Positions 24,887 through 34,871 of a stretch of 64,000 nucleotides of DNA are shown one piece after another. The position numbers and the translations under genes were made by a program. Origin of the DNA: Cryptococcus deneoformans JEC21 (taxonomy: Eukaryota; Basidiomycota; Tremellomycetes; Tremellales; Cryptococcaceae). Position 1 is the first letter of the stretch. Every line of letters begins with the position of its first letter. Location: NCBI RefSeq assembly GCF_000091045.1, contig NC_006679.1:1021721-1085720 (forward strand). The letters run 5' to 3'. The notes below the pieces were generated by a model, which made no database searches, was not told where the DNA came from, and saw nothing but the letters and a program-made list of their open reading frames with translations.

Positions 24887-27178
24887 ATGACAGAACATCG
24901 CCGCCCATCACCGCCTGCAACGTCAGTTCCCCAGAGACATCACTCTGTCAAAGGTTTGCAGCGCCGAGGAACTTATGGCACAGAGAATCATTTAGTATTT
25001 CATGAAGATTTTCAAGAGGAGTGGAAGCCGCTGAGAGTCAGGGAACTCATTCGACCGCTTACAGTCAGGCAGGTGAGCCATACGTTCTGGTTTTTTGTGG
25101 TATTCAAACTCAATTGTCAACGATTACTAACCGACGTTGTACAGTGGATTGAGGGGGGCAAGATTCACCGAGAACCCATCTCTCGTGAAACGCCTCGGTT
25201 TGAACTGTTCTTTGATCTGTTGTTCGTAGCTATTATCCATCAACTGGCTGATGCGGCCATAGGTCAGTTTAGAGTCGTCGAATCGCAGGAATTGTGTTGC
25301 CTGACTGTTCACAGAGGAGCCTGGAGGTCGTTCTGTAGCTCGATTCATCCTCACCTTTTGGCCAAGGCAAGTTTTAGCTTTAATCTCACAACTGTACCCT
25401 TAGCATCATAATTGTACTCTTGCTGACCCTCGTTCAAAGTTGGAGTGTCTGGGAAGAAGCTCGAAAATTCGCAAACCAAAGCGGAACTGACGATCTTCTC
25501 CACAGACTCTGGATTCTGATCGGCATGATGACTCTTATTGGGTATACCGCCAACGCTTCTGCCATTGAGCTTGAACCTACAGGGGAGGAAGAGACGGTGG
25601 ATCATTCGGCTGTACGGGCCGCCGTGGCGTTTTGGTTGGTTATCAAACTTACTCGAGGTGAGTTTGGGTTTGGCTGTTTCTTCTTTTGTATCTCGTTCCT
25701 CGCTTTTACAAGCTGATAGTTGCACAAAAGTGATTGTTCTGCTGTATTATGCCTGGAAACTACCCAGTTTCAGAAACGCACATCTCTGGAAAGCAGTCGC
25801 CGTCCTTATCCCCATGTTTTTCCTTCTAGTGCGTCGTAATTTTTCTTTCTTCCCCATCCTTCGTTTCAAGGAATAACCCCTCTAAACATCTCAATCAGCC
25901 TCTCATCTGGGTAACATCCCGCCCCGCCCAAATCGTCCTCGCCACACTTCTTATCGTCGTCGACGTCTGCCGTATCGACCTTCTTGTGCTAGCTATCCGC
26001 GGACAGATATATGAGTTCCAGCAACGTCGGGCACAGGGGAAGAAGGGCCTGGGAGTTAAGGGGTGGCACAGGATGCCCGATTTGCCGCAGGCGTATAAGG
26101 TTCCGGTGACCAATATTGAGCATGCAGTGGAAAGGTTGGGAGCTTTCGTCGTTATTGTGGTGAGTAATCTCCTCCTCGCTTCCAGGATGATAGACTTGTT
26201 AGTGGGTAAAGCTCATTTTTTGAATGATGGATGTAGCTCGGTGAGATGGTGATGAACCTCGTTTATACGGCGGTCAAGGGTGAAATTGGAGTCTCCCGCC
26301 AGTATGGAAAAGCTGCTCTTGGTCTCATGGTCGCTTGGGCAATCAATTACCTGCAAGTCTTTTCTTCTTCTTATTGAAAATTGAATATGGTCACTGAGTA
26401 ACTGACGAGGCTTGGCGTATCCTTGCAATAGGTACATGCTCCCTAGCGAACCTAGCGCCGAATATGAGCACGCTTTGCGACACAGTTGGTTTTCCGGTAT
26501 ATGCTTCACTTTGTATGTTCCCCCCTCTCCTCCTCTCCCCTCCCTCACCTTCCCTGGATGGTTCTGGCTAATCAAACCCCGGGATTAGCTTTCACTGGCC
26601 TCTCTGCGCCGCACTTATCCTTGCATCGGCCGCTTCTGGTAAAATGGTGGCCAATGACGAAGTCGAGATCGGAGTACATTGGTACTGGGGTAGCGGTGTT
26701 GGGTTTGCAATCATCTTTATGGCGATATTGGATTTGACGCATCAGGATTTGGCCCCTGGTCAGGCGAGGATTCCTCGTGTAAGTTTTAATTTCTCCTAGA
26801 CTACACTCACTCCATCTTGGACAGAAAATCTGATAGCTTTAACAGGTAATTCGTGCTCTTCTCGCTCTTTGCGCTGGTCTGTCTCTGATTCTCTTCTCCC
26901 TCGGCACTCAGCACATGCCCTCCACAGGCGTCCTCGCTATCACAGTAGGTATCACTTGGTTCCTATTGGCGTTTAACGTTTTTGGTATGCTCCCGAAACC
27001 GGGGACGGTTCAGAAGGAAGAGCTGGAAAGAAGGGAAAGGCAGGAAGAGCAAGGTAGAGGGGTTGTGGTGCAGGATTTGGATGGGAGAGCTGAGTTGGAA
27101 AGTGGTGGTGGAGTTGGAAAGCAGAGGGAAGAGAGAGTAGAGGAAGGAAGATTAGAGGAGGGAGGAAGTAGAGGTTGA
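24887..27178 (+). CDS. Low temperature requirement A (LtrA) family multi-pass membrane protein
   Basis: A multi-spanning membrane protein of the LtrA family (Pfam PF06772), whose molecular role is poorly known. The start is ATG 24887 (MTEHRRPSPPATSVPQRHHS). About nine exons are joined by GT-AG introns (for example 25074-25142 and the one opening at 25264). The diagnostic string is ETPRFELFFDLLFVAIIHQL, matching the family's PR-x-ELFFDL start, followed by TM segments such as LLHRLWILIGMMTLIGYTAN, LWKAVAVLIPMFFLL, IVLATLLIVVDVCRIDLLVL, LGEMVMNLVYTAVKGEIGVS, FAIIFMAILDLTHQDLAPGQ, LALCAGLSLILFSLGTQ and VLAITVGITWFLLAFNVFGM. A Glu/Gly-rich cytosolic tail follows (ELERRERQEEQGRG). Fungal members are usually this size. 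Substrate and function cannot be read from the sequence. Confidence 0.85.
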
Positions 27179-28158
27179 TATATCATTGTAAGTATATTAA
27201 TTACTCTATTGGTTTTGAGCACTGCAGGTAGGAATAAAATCTTTCGATGGTATGGTCTATGTAAACTTTGCAGCAAAGCTTTCATAGAGCTTTATAGGCT
27301 TTATGGTTTGACATAGCAATTGTTCGATGACTATAGAAAAGAAGAGAAGGATATAAACTGCAGCCATTTCCAGTCTCCCATGTGTGCAGCGCCGTCGTCA
27401 TTCTTCCTCTCTATCTCGACGTATTCCCCAATTAATGTCCCATCTCTTCGCTTCTACTAGCGTTTTCATGCACCCAATTTCAAAAGCATTCAGAACGCTT
27501 GGGATAATGTTGGATGATGGGTAATGTGGGTCCCCGAGGTGATGTAAACGAAGAAAAGGGGGAAAACAAAAGGTCAGAGGCGGCGTACGAAGTTGCAAAG
27601 GTGAATGGGAAGCTTTCTCGAAGGCAAGGCTATCGTTGTTTAAGATCTGAGACAGATCCTTAAAATCAACCGATGAAGAGTGACTCGAGAAGATCTGCTC
27701 ACATCCTGACCTTTCTCTACAGCGGCGGGGTTTCTGATTATCTACGAATACATTATGTCTTCCTTATCATTTCAGATCTATCTTTCTCCTGCAGGATGAA
27801 GTACCTCACATATGTAGGCAATGTCTGCTGCAGATCTGGCCCAGGTTCCTCTCCTTTGTGCAAGTTGAGTTATATGGCCATAACTGTTCCTTGGTTGTTT
27901 CTTTCAGTACTTGCACTTTGAAAAGAAGAGTAATGAGCTGACTGTCGGGACTTTTGAAGAAAATGGTAGTGGGAAGGTCAGTCTTTTGTTCTTTGTACCG
28001 AGGACGACGATCATAACGATACCAGTACATAGAGTGGAAGAGACGAGAGATATAAAAAGATATATATATATATATACAAGACTGCATAAATCCCAGTCAG
28101 CCCGGTCCCTCGAAAACGCTTGATAGAACACGCCATATATCCTCCATTTCATTTCACG
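27179..28158. promoter_or_regulatory. Intergenic with TATA-rich promoter of small gene
   Basis: Just under 1 kb between LtrA and the small ORF at 28159. A run of TATAAAAAGATATATATATATATATA at 28049-28075, about 85 bp before the small ORF start, makes a strong TATA promoter candidate. The rest holds nothing I can name. Confidence 0.45.
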
Positions 28159-28413
28159 ATGCCCCGTTCAAAATTCGCACCTGGAGAATGGCACCCCGGT
28201 GGAGTCAGTCATCGATTTCTTAGTAAATCTTCCATCTCGGGACCAACCACTTCTCAGGTAACTCAGACGGCGACCCAAGAATCTCAAGCTTCCACCCACA
28301 ATACAAACGATGTGAACACTTCCGATTCTGAATGGCATGTCGATACTGAGGGAAGTATATTTGGATCTAGTCCTCGACAAGGACGAGAAGGATCGCAATC
28401 GACTAAAAAATAA
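28159..28413 (+). CDS. Small SQ/TQ-rich hypothetical protein, paralogue 1
   Basis: An 84-codon single-exon ORF. The product opens MPRSKFAPGEWHPGGVSHRF and continues with a Ser/Thr/Gln-rich stretch (TTSQVTQTATQESQAST) holding four SQ/TQ dipeptides within 14 residues, then an acidic patch (SDSEWHVDTEG) and a basic end (GSQSTKK). Its first 17 residues match the product at 32877-33128 (MP-x-[ST]-KF-x-PG-[EK]-W-x2-GGV), which has the same length and the same SQ/TQ-rich middle but lies on the other strand 4.5 kb away. Shared start, length and composition make chance ORFs unlikely. The start is chosen by this alignment. No signal peptide, TM segment or known domain is seen. The ATG lies about 85 bp after a long TATA run. 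Confidence 0.68.
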   Translation: MPRSKFAPGEWHPGGVSHRFLSKSSISGPTTSQVTQTATQESQASTHNTNDVNTSDSEWHVDTEGSIFGSSPRQGREGSQSTKK

Positions 28414-29138
28414 GGCTGGGGCGAGATTGTTCTTGAGGGTCCGGCCAGCGTGAGGTTGATAGGGTAGGTCTGAGGGAGGAAATTTGGATTCAAAGAGATG
28501 AGGTCTATTGATTAAGTTGAGGGGCGCGCATTGTGTAGAGTTGGATAGAAAATGCGAAGGTATCACGAGAAATGAGTAAATTTGCCCTAATCATGATGTG
28601 TCGTCTTGCTCAGCATTACATGTACTCGTTATGTTCCATCACCGAGGACGATGGAATGTAGATGTAACAGATTCAGTTTCCATTCTAAGTCGTCGAACGG
28701 CCCCGTTCTGTCCACATCTATACCTTGAACATTCGTAAATAATTCCTTTGACGTTCAATTTATCCCTGTGTACCTGAATCATCTGTCTTTCTGTTGCGTT
28801 GATTTTTTCAGGCGTCACTATTCATTGCAGCTTCATGGCCCCTTAATCCCGTAGTATTCCCCGTCCACCGTCCACAAACCTACATCTTCTCGTTGAGATA
28901 AGTCCATCAGTTCTTTAGTCTCAGTATGCCGAGGCGAGAGAAAGAAACGATCTGTAGACTCCGGAAACCCAGCAAGATTACCATGCACGTAGATAGCGAT
29001 ACCCGAGGATAAAAGGTAGAGAAATCAGAAATGAAAAGAGGGAAAAGTCCATACATGGTATATCTGGGCCAAAACACAACGATTAGACGATTTCTTCAAA
29101 GATGATAAAAGTAAATGAATGATATTGACAGGGAGGTA
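28414..29138. other. Convergent intergenic, 0.7 kb
   Basis: Between the 3' ends of the small ORF and SED5. No ORF or motif I can support; a short inverted repeat (CATCACCGAGGACGATGG) lies at about 28637-28655. Confidence 0.3.
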
Positions 29139-30549
29139 TTACGATACAAGGATAAACACCAAGAACTAAATCACCATCAGCGTCTTCCTCTTCCGAGAAC
29201 AAAGAATTCCGAGGACAAAGAATGCCAACAGCAAAAGAACAAATGGACTTACAAAGATGATCAAAACCCCAAAAATCTTCAACATCAACCACCTATTACT
29301 ACTCACGCTCGCATAATACTTTAACAGCTCCCTCTGCGCACCCGAGACGTTTGCGGCGATATCTGTCGTATCTGCGTCGATCCGCTGGACTGTCTCGCGC
29401 TGTTCGGCAACCATTGTTGCGAGTTGGGAAAAGATGTTGCCGAGTTCGGCAATGGTAGATTCGATGGATTCGATGGCGGTGGAGCGGGATTGTATGTATG
29501 TGTCCTATAAACGAGAGAGTGTAAGCGAGTGGACGAAGCAGCGATCGGGCGTGGATTTCGTAGGCGGGGTGATGGCACAGGCATGGGAAGGAGTCTCACA
29601 CGACTCAAGTGAAAACGAAAAAAAAACCCACCTGCTGCTCGACCAACTGCATCTGCTGATAGTCGCCTCCCATTCCAATCCCGCTCTCTCCTCTATCCCC
29701 ATCAATATCCAGAGCCAGGAAGTCCTGTCCTTCCTTCTCTCCCCTTTTAGAACCTAGGTTAGAGAGGGAGGAGCTGGGGTTGGGAGTAGGCGTGTTGGCG
29801 CGGGATTTTCCTTTGCGATCTCCCGGCTGGTTGAACAGAAGCGAGTCTAATAAACGATGATCAGCGGAGAGAGGGTAAGAGGGAAGAAGTGACTCACTCT
29901 CAGCAGGAGCCAGCACCGAGCTTCCCTGCGCGGTATGCATAAACTGTTCTGTTCTATCCTTACTGGCCTTCATATTCTGTGTCCTCAATTCCAACACATC
30001 TTTGAAACCCATTCCCATATTCGCCAATCTGCTCTGCAGAAGCATCACCACATTGCTGTTATGCTCCTCCTCTTGTTTCCCCCCGTTGCCCTTCCCCTTA
30101 CTTCCCGAAGCGGCGGAACCACCCTTACCCCCCTTGGAAGATTTGATGTATGCTTGGAGTTGGGCAATTTGGGAATTCAAAGAAGCAATATCTTGTCGGA
30201 TGATGTAGGTTAGTTCAGAGATTTCGACAGGACGGTCGTCGAAAAGGGTTTTGCGCTTAGCCACTGGAGGTGAATGTTAGAGTCGCGATCAATGCAAGTT
30301 CCGCTCGTACTCACATTGTGCCAGTTTTTGCAGCTTCAACGTCGTCGCATTAATGTCTTTTGCTATTCCACCCGCCATCTTCCCGAACTCGCTCTTCGCT
30401 CCAGTCTGACCTGGACCATTCGATATCAACGGCTGTTTCGCCTCTCTATCTTGCTGTTTGCCCTTTGCCCTGTTGGTGGTGAGGGCTGAGCGTGACTTGA
30501 TAGAATTGAGTGTGGAGTGAAACTCTGATGTTCTGTCTTTGGGAGCCAT
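29139..30549 (-). CDS. SED5: Golgi Q-SNARE syntaxin-5 homologue (Sed5)
   Basis: The t-SNARE of the cis-Golgi, needed for ER-to-Golgi and intra-Golgi fusion. It starts at ATG 30549 (MAPKDRTSEFHSTLNSIKSR). Order: N-terminal peptide and Habc-type helices (FGKMAGGIAKDINATTLKLQ, KRKTLFDDRPVEISELTYII), a long Gly/Ser/Lys linker (SSKGGKGGSAASGSKGKGNG), then the SNARE domain (DTYIQSRSTAIESIESTIAE, LGNIFSQLATMVAEQRETVQ, RIDADTTDIAANVSGAQREL) with the central Gln in VAEQRETVQ, and the anchor SNRWLMLKIFGVLIIF. Reading straight through gives a long unlikely tail; a GTAAGT donor inside the anchor with acceptor near 29163 instead yields FFLVFILVS and TAA at 29139, matching the short luminal end of Sed5. 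Divergent from SMX2, 210 bp between starts. Confidence 0.94.
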
Positions 30550-30759
30550 CTCCAGTGGGTATGTATATGTACAAAAATAAAAGTGTATTATGAAAGTACA
30601 AGGAACCGCCGTGGAAAGAGAGAATGGAGTGACACATCAACAAGCGTCATTACGTAATACATACTCCCATAGAAGATTCCCCTACTGCTCTTCTTATCTT
30701 CGTTTTCCAACGAAAACATCCATCTCGACATCCACAAAAAAAACAACTCACGAGTCACA
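30550..30759. promoter_or_regulatory. Divergent promoter SED5/SMX2
   Basis: A 210-bp spacer between opposed start codons; too short for separate promoters to be likely. It includes ATTACGTAAT-like sequence near 30648-30657 and an A-rich run just before the SMX2 start. Confidence 0.35.
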
Positions 30760-31274
30760 ATGTCCAGAGCATCCCAACCAGAGCTTAAAAGTGGGTCAAG
30801 CCATCCATCAGAGGGATAACGGCTGACGGCCTAATGCGCGCAGAATTCATGGACCGCCGTCTCTTCCTTCACCTCCAAGGCGGTCGTCAGATCTCCGGTG
30901 TTCTGAGAGGCTACGACATGTTCTTGAACTTGGTCGTGGACAGTGCGTTTGAGGAGCTTGGTGGAGGACAAAGGAAGCCTTGTGGCATGGTGGTGAGTAT
31001 CATTCCTGAGAACAAAGCCAGTGCGCGGATGGATGGATGGATGGTTGGATGGATGTATGAGCCAGGTTTTCAGGCCGGAGTAGTATGCTTAAGGGGGACG
31101 GCGGATTATCACAAATAATACCGCAATCCTTCGGAGTGTGAGGTTCTGAGTGATAGCTGGCGCAGAGTGACACCGTCAGGAGGGCATACGAACAGAGAGC
31201 TAACGTCTTTACGACAGGTCATCCGAGGAAACTCTGTATCCGCCATGGAACTATTAGATAATCAACGTGTCTAA
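30760..31274 (+). CDS. SMX2: snRNP Sm protein G
   Basis: Subunit of the heptameric Sm ring on U1, U2, U4 and U5 snRNAs. Three exons give a 77-78-residue protein. Exon 1 encodes MSRASQPELK; exon 2 encodes KFMDRRLFLHLQGGRQISGV, LRGYDMFLNLVVDSAFEELG and GGQRKPCGMV; exon 3 encodes VIRGNSVSAMELLDNQRV and TAA at 31274. Sm1 (FLNLVVD) and Sm2 (VVIRGNS) motifs are intact and the residue order is that of SmG, including the Sm2 start GMVVIRG. The second intron (30993-31217) is 225 nt, about four times the usual size here, and holds a GGAT repeat. Confidence 0.95.
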
Positions 31275-32876
31275 TCCTCCCTCCCATCCAATTACCTCCC
31301 TATCAGCCATACTTTTACTCTTTCTTCAGCTACTTTCGGCACGACTCGACAGACGGTCACCTAATGTTTGATTGGGGTAAGGAAGAGGGATGGATGTTGG
31401 GTTAGAGAGGAAGGATGAGGACTGGAAGAAAAGATGTAGGAGATAACAAGGAAAGGGAGATGTGTGTAGGATACTGTGACGAAACGGGTACTGCACTTGT
31501 GGATGAGGAGCAGGTAGCGTTTCTTCATTTTTTTTTGTTTACAGAAACAACTTATGATACTTTGCATATCGAGCGAAAGAGGAGAGGCGTACAGCGTACG
31601 CGCTTGGAGCTTCACCAGAAGCACCACTTTTCATTGAGAACATCTCCTGACCGGCCAGCATTAAAGTGCTCGACTTTTCTTTCTTGATAAATCTTGAGAA
31701 GGTGCACTCACTAATATCCTAGAGGAATTGCTTAGAAATTACAACAGTCAGACATAAGTGCGCGTGCCTTATATCACAGAGAAATGGGCTATTAAGAGGA
31801 CAGTCAGGAAGACAGAGAACAAGATATCCGACGTCATAAAATAGCAAATCCGAGTCAAGATATGTGCGCATCATGATATCGAAGCCTTCTGTAGATTAAA
31901 GAAGCCATTGTGGCTGACCACCGGTACATCACGTTTAGTGCGATAAATCTACATCATGTGACAATTGGACATAACCTGCCTTGTCCCTTATTCCCTCTAT
32001 CTTCATTAATCGGTCTTCCCGTTGCAATGCATGTTACGCCTTGGTCAAGGACGGAACCGAAGAGGGAGCCAGAAACGTCAATCTCGTTTCCGACTTGTAT
32101 TGGCGAGCTACCTCTGTCTTGGTATTATCACCGATCCTGGAAGTCTGGGATAGGGGGTTTTTGTCGCTTTTGATATAGTTTCAGAAGTGCAGTGGTCGTA
32201 GTGATCTTAGCAGCAGAGTCGTCCTGATTGGCTCTTCAAGCTCGCCATTTGCCTAAGGAGAACTTTCGAGTCAGCAATTTTGTCTCGTCGAGATTTGCGT
32301 GTTTGGAAATGTGAATTGTGGATCAAAAAGTTCTTTGATGTCATTGGGAAAATATGCTGATTCAGGATCTTGCAAAGAATTCTTTGTATACTTTACACCC
32401 ATTCCTACCCACCTCTTCCGTTATGCGACTGAAGCTACACTCCTGTTTCAAGTCCGCTTTTCTTGAAATTTTTAACCCTCGGAGTTAGAAAGAAGGAATG
32501 GTAGTCTACAGGATTGGTGCAAAAGGTGAGAGCAGCTCAAAGAGCATTCAATGGACAGTCTAGCGGGAGTTGGGACATCAGGAAGAGAGAGCAAAAGACA
32601 GAACGAATCAACAAATTCGCAAGGACGGCAATGGGATTTTAATCAAATCAAAGGGACAACCACAACGGTACGACAGTAGGCACATACGCTGTCGTATATC
32701 TGTATGAGGTGGGTCTGTCCTTTTCTTATCATTTCAAAGAGTAGCACCGGTTTAGCATAACAATCGAACTTAGTAGTACGACACTCGACTTCCGCTACAA
32801 ACTTTCCCTTCCCTGACGCCTCGTCTTCCCAACTACCTTTATCCTCTTTCGCACATGTTTCGTGATATCCTTTCAG
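31275..32876. other. Convergent intergenic, 1.6 kb
   Basis: Between the 3' end of SMX2 and the 3' end of the second small paralogue. ORFs present are under 95 codons with no features. I see nothing I can name. Confidence 0.35.
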
Positions 32877-33128
32877 TTACGACCCTTCATTTCCTTCCGT
32901 TATCCACTTTCTGTACGTAGAAGATCTCCCAGTTGAGCTCAGATTTAAGGAAGTTGCTCTAGGGTCGCCGTACGAAGATGAACTGTCTGTGACCTTCTGG
33001 GAACCCTGCTGTGTTTGTGTCTCGCTGGCCTGAGATGTGAAGGCTTGGGATGTGGATGATGTGGATGTTCGATCAAGAGCGACGCCTCCCCTCTGCCACT
33101 TTCCGGGTTCAAACTTGGTGCCAGGCAT
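32877..33128 (-). CDS. Small SQ/TQ-rich hypothetical protein, paralogue 2
   Basis: An 83-codon single-exon ORF on the minus strand opening MPGTKFEPGKWQRGGVALDR, followed by a Ser/Thr/Gln-rich stretch (STSQAFTSQASETQTQQGSQ) with five SQ/TQ dipeptides in about 17 residues, then SSSSYGDPRATSLNLSS and RSSTYRKWITEGNEGS. It is paralogous to the product at 28159-28413 by its N-terminal motif, length and composition. The frame stays open upstream to an earlier ATG at 33206, which would add 26 residues; I prefer the ATG at 33128 because homology begins there. A TATATATATAT run lies at about 33243-33255, roughly 115 bp upstream, mirroring the TATA-rich promoter of paralogue 1. No known domain is recognised. 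Confidence 0.66.
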   Translation of the reverse strand: MPGTKFEPGKWQRGGVALDRTSTSSTSQAFTSQASETQTQQGSQKVTDSSSSYGDPRATSLNLSSTGRSSTYRKWITEGNEGS

Positions 33129-34871
33129 GATTAATAACGTCTTCGTTTGCGAGTATCCCAATGAAATACGATCAGGTTGAATTAAATTGATTCCGAATAG
33201 GATCATGGTAAGTAAAAAGACCTTCGGCCCTCGCTAACCGCCCTCATATATATATTCACTTCATTCCCTTCACCTATCTCCATATTCTCCTTTACCCATT
33301 GTCCAACTGTCGTCAAGAAATGACGAGAACTATCTTAGGCCAAGGGTGAAAGGATAAACACACGATTAGGAAGCGGATAAAACAATTTTAGGGATTCGGC
33401 CGAACTGAAAGAAAGAGGGGTTGAACGAAGGCTGCCCAGTTGAAGTAATTTATGAAGCGCCAGAATTCGAGCCGTTCTCTAAAGGGTCTGATATGGAGAA
33501 GGGATATGAATATGAAAGCGGTAAAAGCGAATGTCAAAGGAAGGTGTTCGTAAAAGAAGGACGCTCAGATTGTAGGTAGAAGTAGAATAGTGAAGGGTGA
33601 ACACAACGAACGAGTTTGAGGCTTTGTCATTGTGGGAATGAAAGGATCTGCGAATGGAAGGATTGGATCATGAGTGGTACATCCAGGGTAGCAAGTACGC
33701 TACAGTCATGCTTTGATCAGGTCAATACGGACTAAGGGTATACAAAGGTTGACACACGGAGAAAGCTTCGAGCGTTCGCAACTGTCGCCCCATCTTCGAG
33801 GACTCAGCTGAAAGACGTCCCGCGGCCCAGCACTTATGCACAAGGAAGAAGGTCATAAAAATGGAGTAAGGCCAAGCGCAGATGCGCGATGATCATGAAG
33901 AGTACTATGATGGTATGAGGTTGGAAGAGCGGAATAGAAGAAAGCTAAAGGCATAGGCGCAAGCAGAACACGACCGATATTCGCAATTGACGTGCAGTGA
34001 CTGCTGCTCACAATGAGCTCTTCGTTTGCGTTGTGAAGAGAAGGCACTGTTTTGATATTTGAGCTTGCGTTGAGACATCAATGCCATACTGTACCCTTAA
34101 GAATTGCCCTCGAGAGGCATTGGGCGATTTGTCACATTTCATGATCACAATTTGTAGGAGTACATTATTATTATCATTATTATTCGTTGTCTTCTCCAAC
34201 GAATTCATTCTTGCCGCTAATAATTTAATTAAAGGAGGGCTAGCATTCGGCCATGACCGCCTTGGAACAGCAGCCGTTTTTAGACTTCGTTCGGGCCAAA
34301 TGTCAATATCACTCTCGGTTGTAAAGCTCGTCATCTCTTTTCTTTCGCATCTTTTTCAGTATTTTATAATAACAGCCATTTTCCTGTGTGCATCTCCATC
34401 ATCTACACCTGACCAAATTACAGATGTTTAAGATGCCTAGGTTTGTCCAAACGTCCCCGAACCGCACACACGTATCAAGTCAACACCCTTCACTTCCTTT
34501 CTCGTCTGGCCTTCAAGGAGACGTCTCGAAGAAAGGATATGGAATCAGGCCGACTCAGACATTGGCGTATAGAGTCATTGAGTAAGACAGGAATGGTAAC
34601 ATTCTGAAAGGGCGGAGTTGTTAGCAAATATCTAAGGGTTCTCGATCAAATCAGTTCATTTTCCGCCCCTCGCAATACTCGATACCATTCCTCTTACGGT
34701 CCCATTATATTTCTCGGAAAAGCTTACCAACGTAAGTCAGATATACTCAGTGGGCCAGCAATCTGTCCCCTAGGTTGTTGATCGTGGCCTGGCCAAGACC
34801 GATCGAAATAGAATTAACCGCCGGCAGCAAGTATCGCAGCTTTTAGCCGTCTTATTATTATCAACAGAAAA
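33129..34871. promoter_or_regulatory. Divergent intergenic region, 1.7 kb
   Basis: The 5' flanks of small paralogue 2 and the Zn2Cys6 gene. It holds the TATA run of the former (33243-33255). Upstream of the latter, a few short ORFs (for example MPRFVQTSPNRTHVSSQ near 34434) could act as upstream ORFs of a long leader. No larger gene is supported. Confidence 0.35.

Noticed and set aside
29166..29414. SED5 reading straight through to a tail ending KRKTLMVI
   Set aside because: A GTAAGT donor lies inside the membrane anchor and splicing restores the short luminal end typical of syntaxin 5.
34081..34431. 116-codon plus-strand ORF with hydrophobic stretches
   Set aside because: No homology pattern, AT-rich sequence and no promoter-like leader; more likely upstream DNA of the Zn2Cys6 gene.
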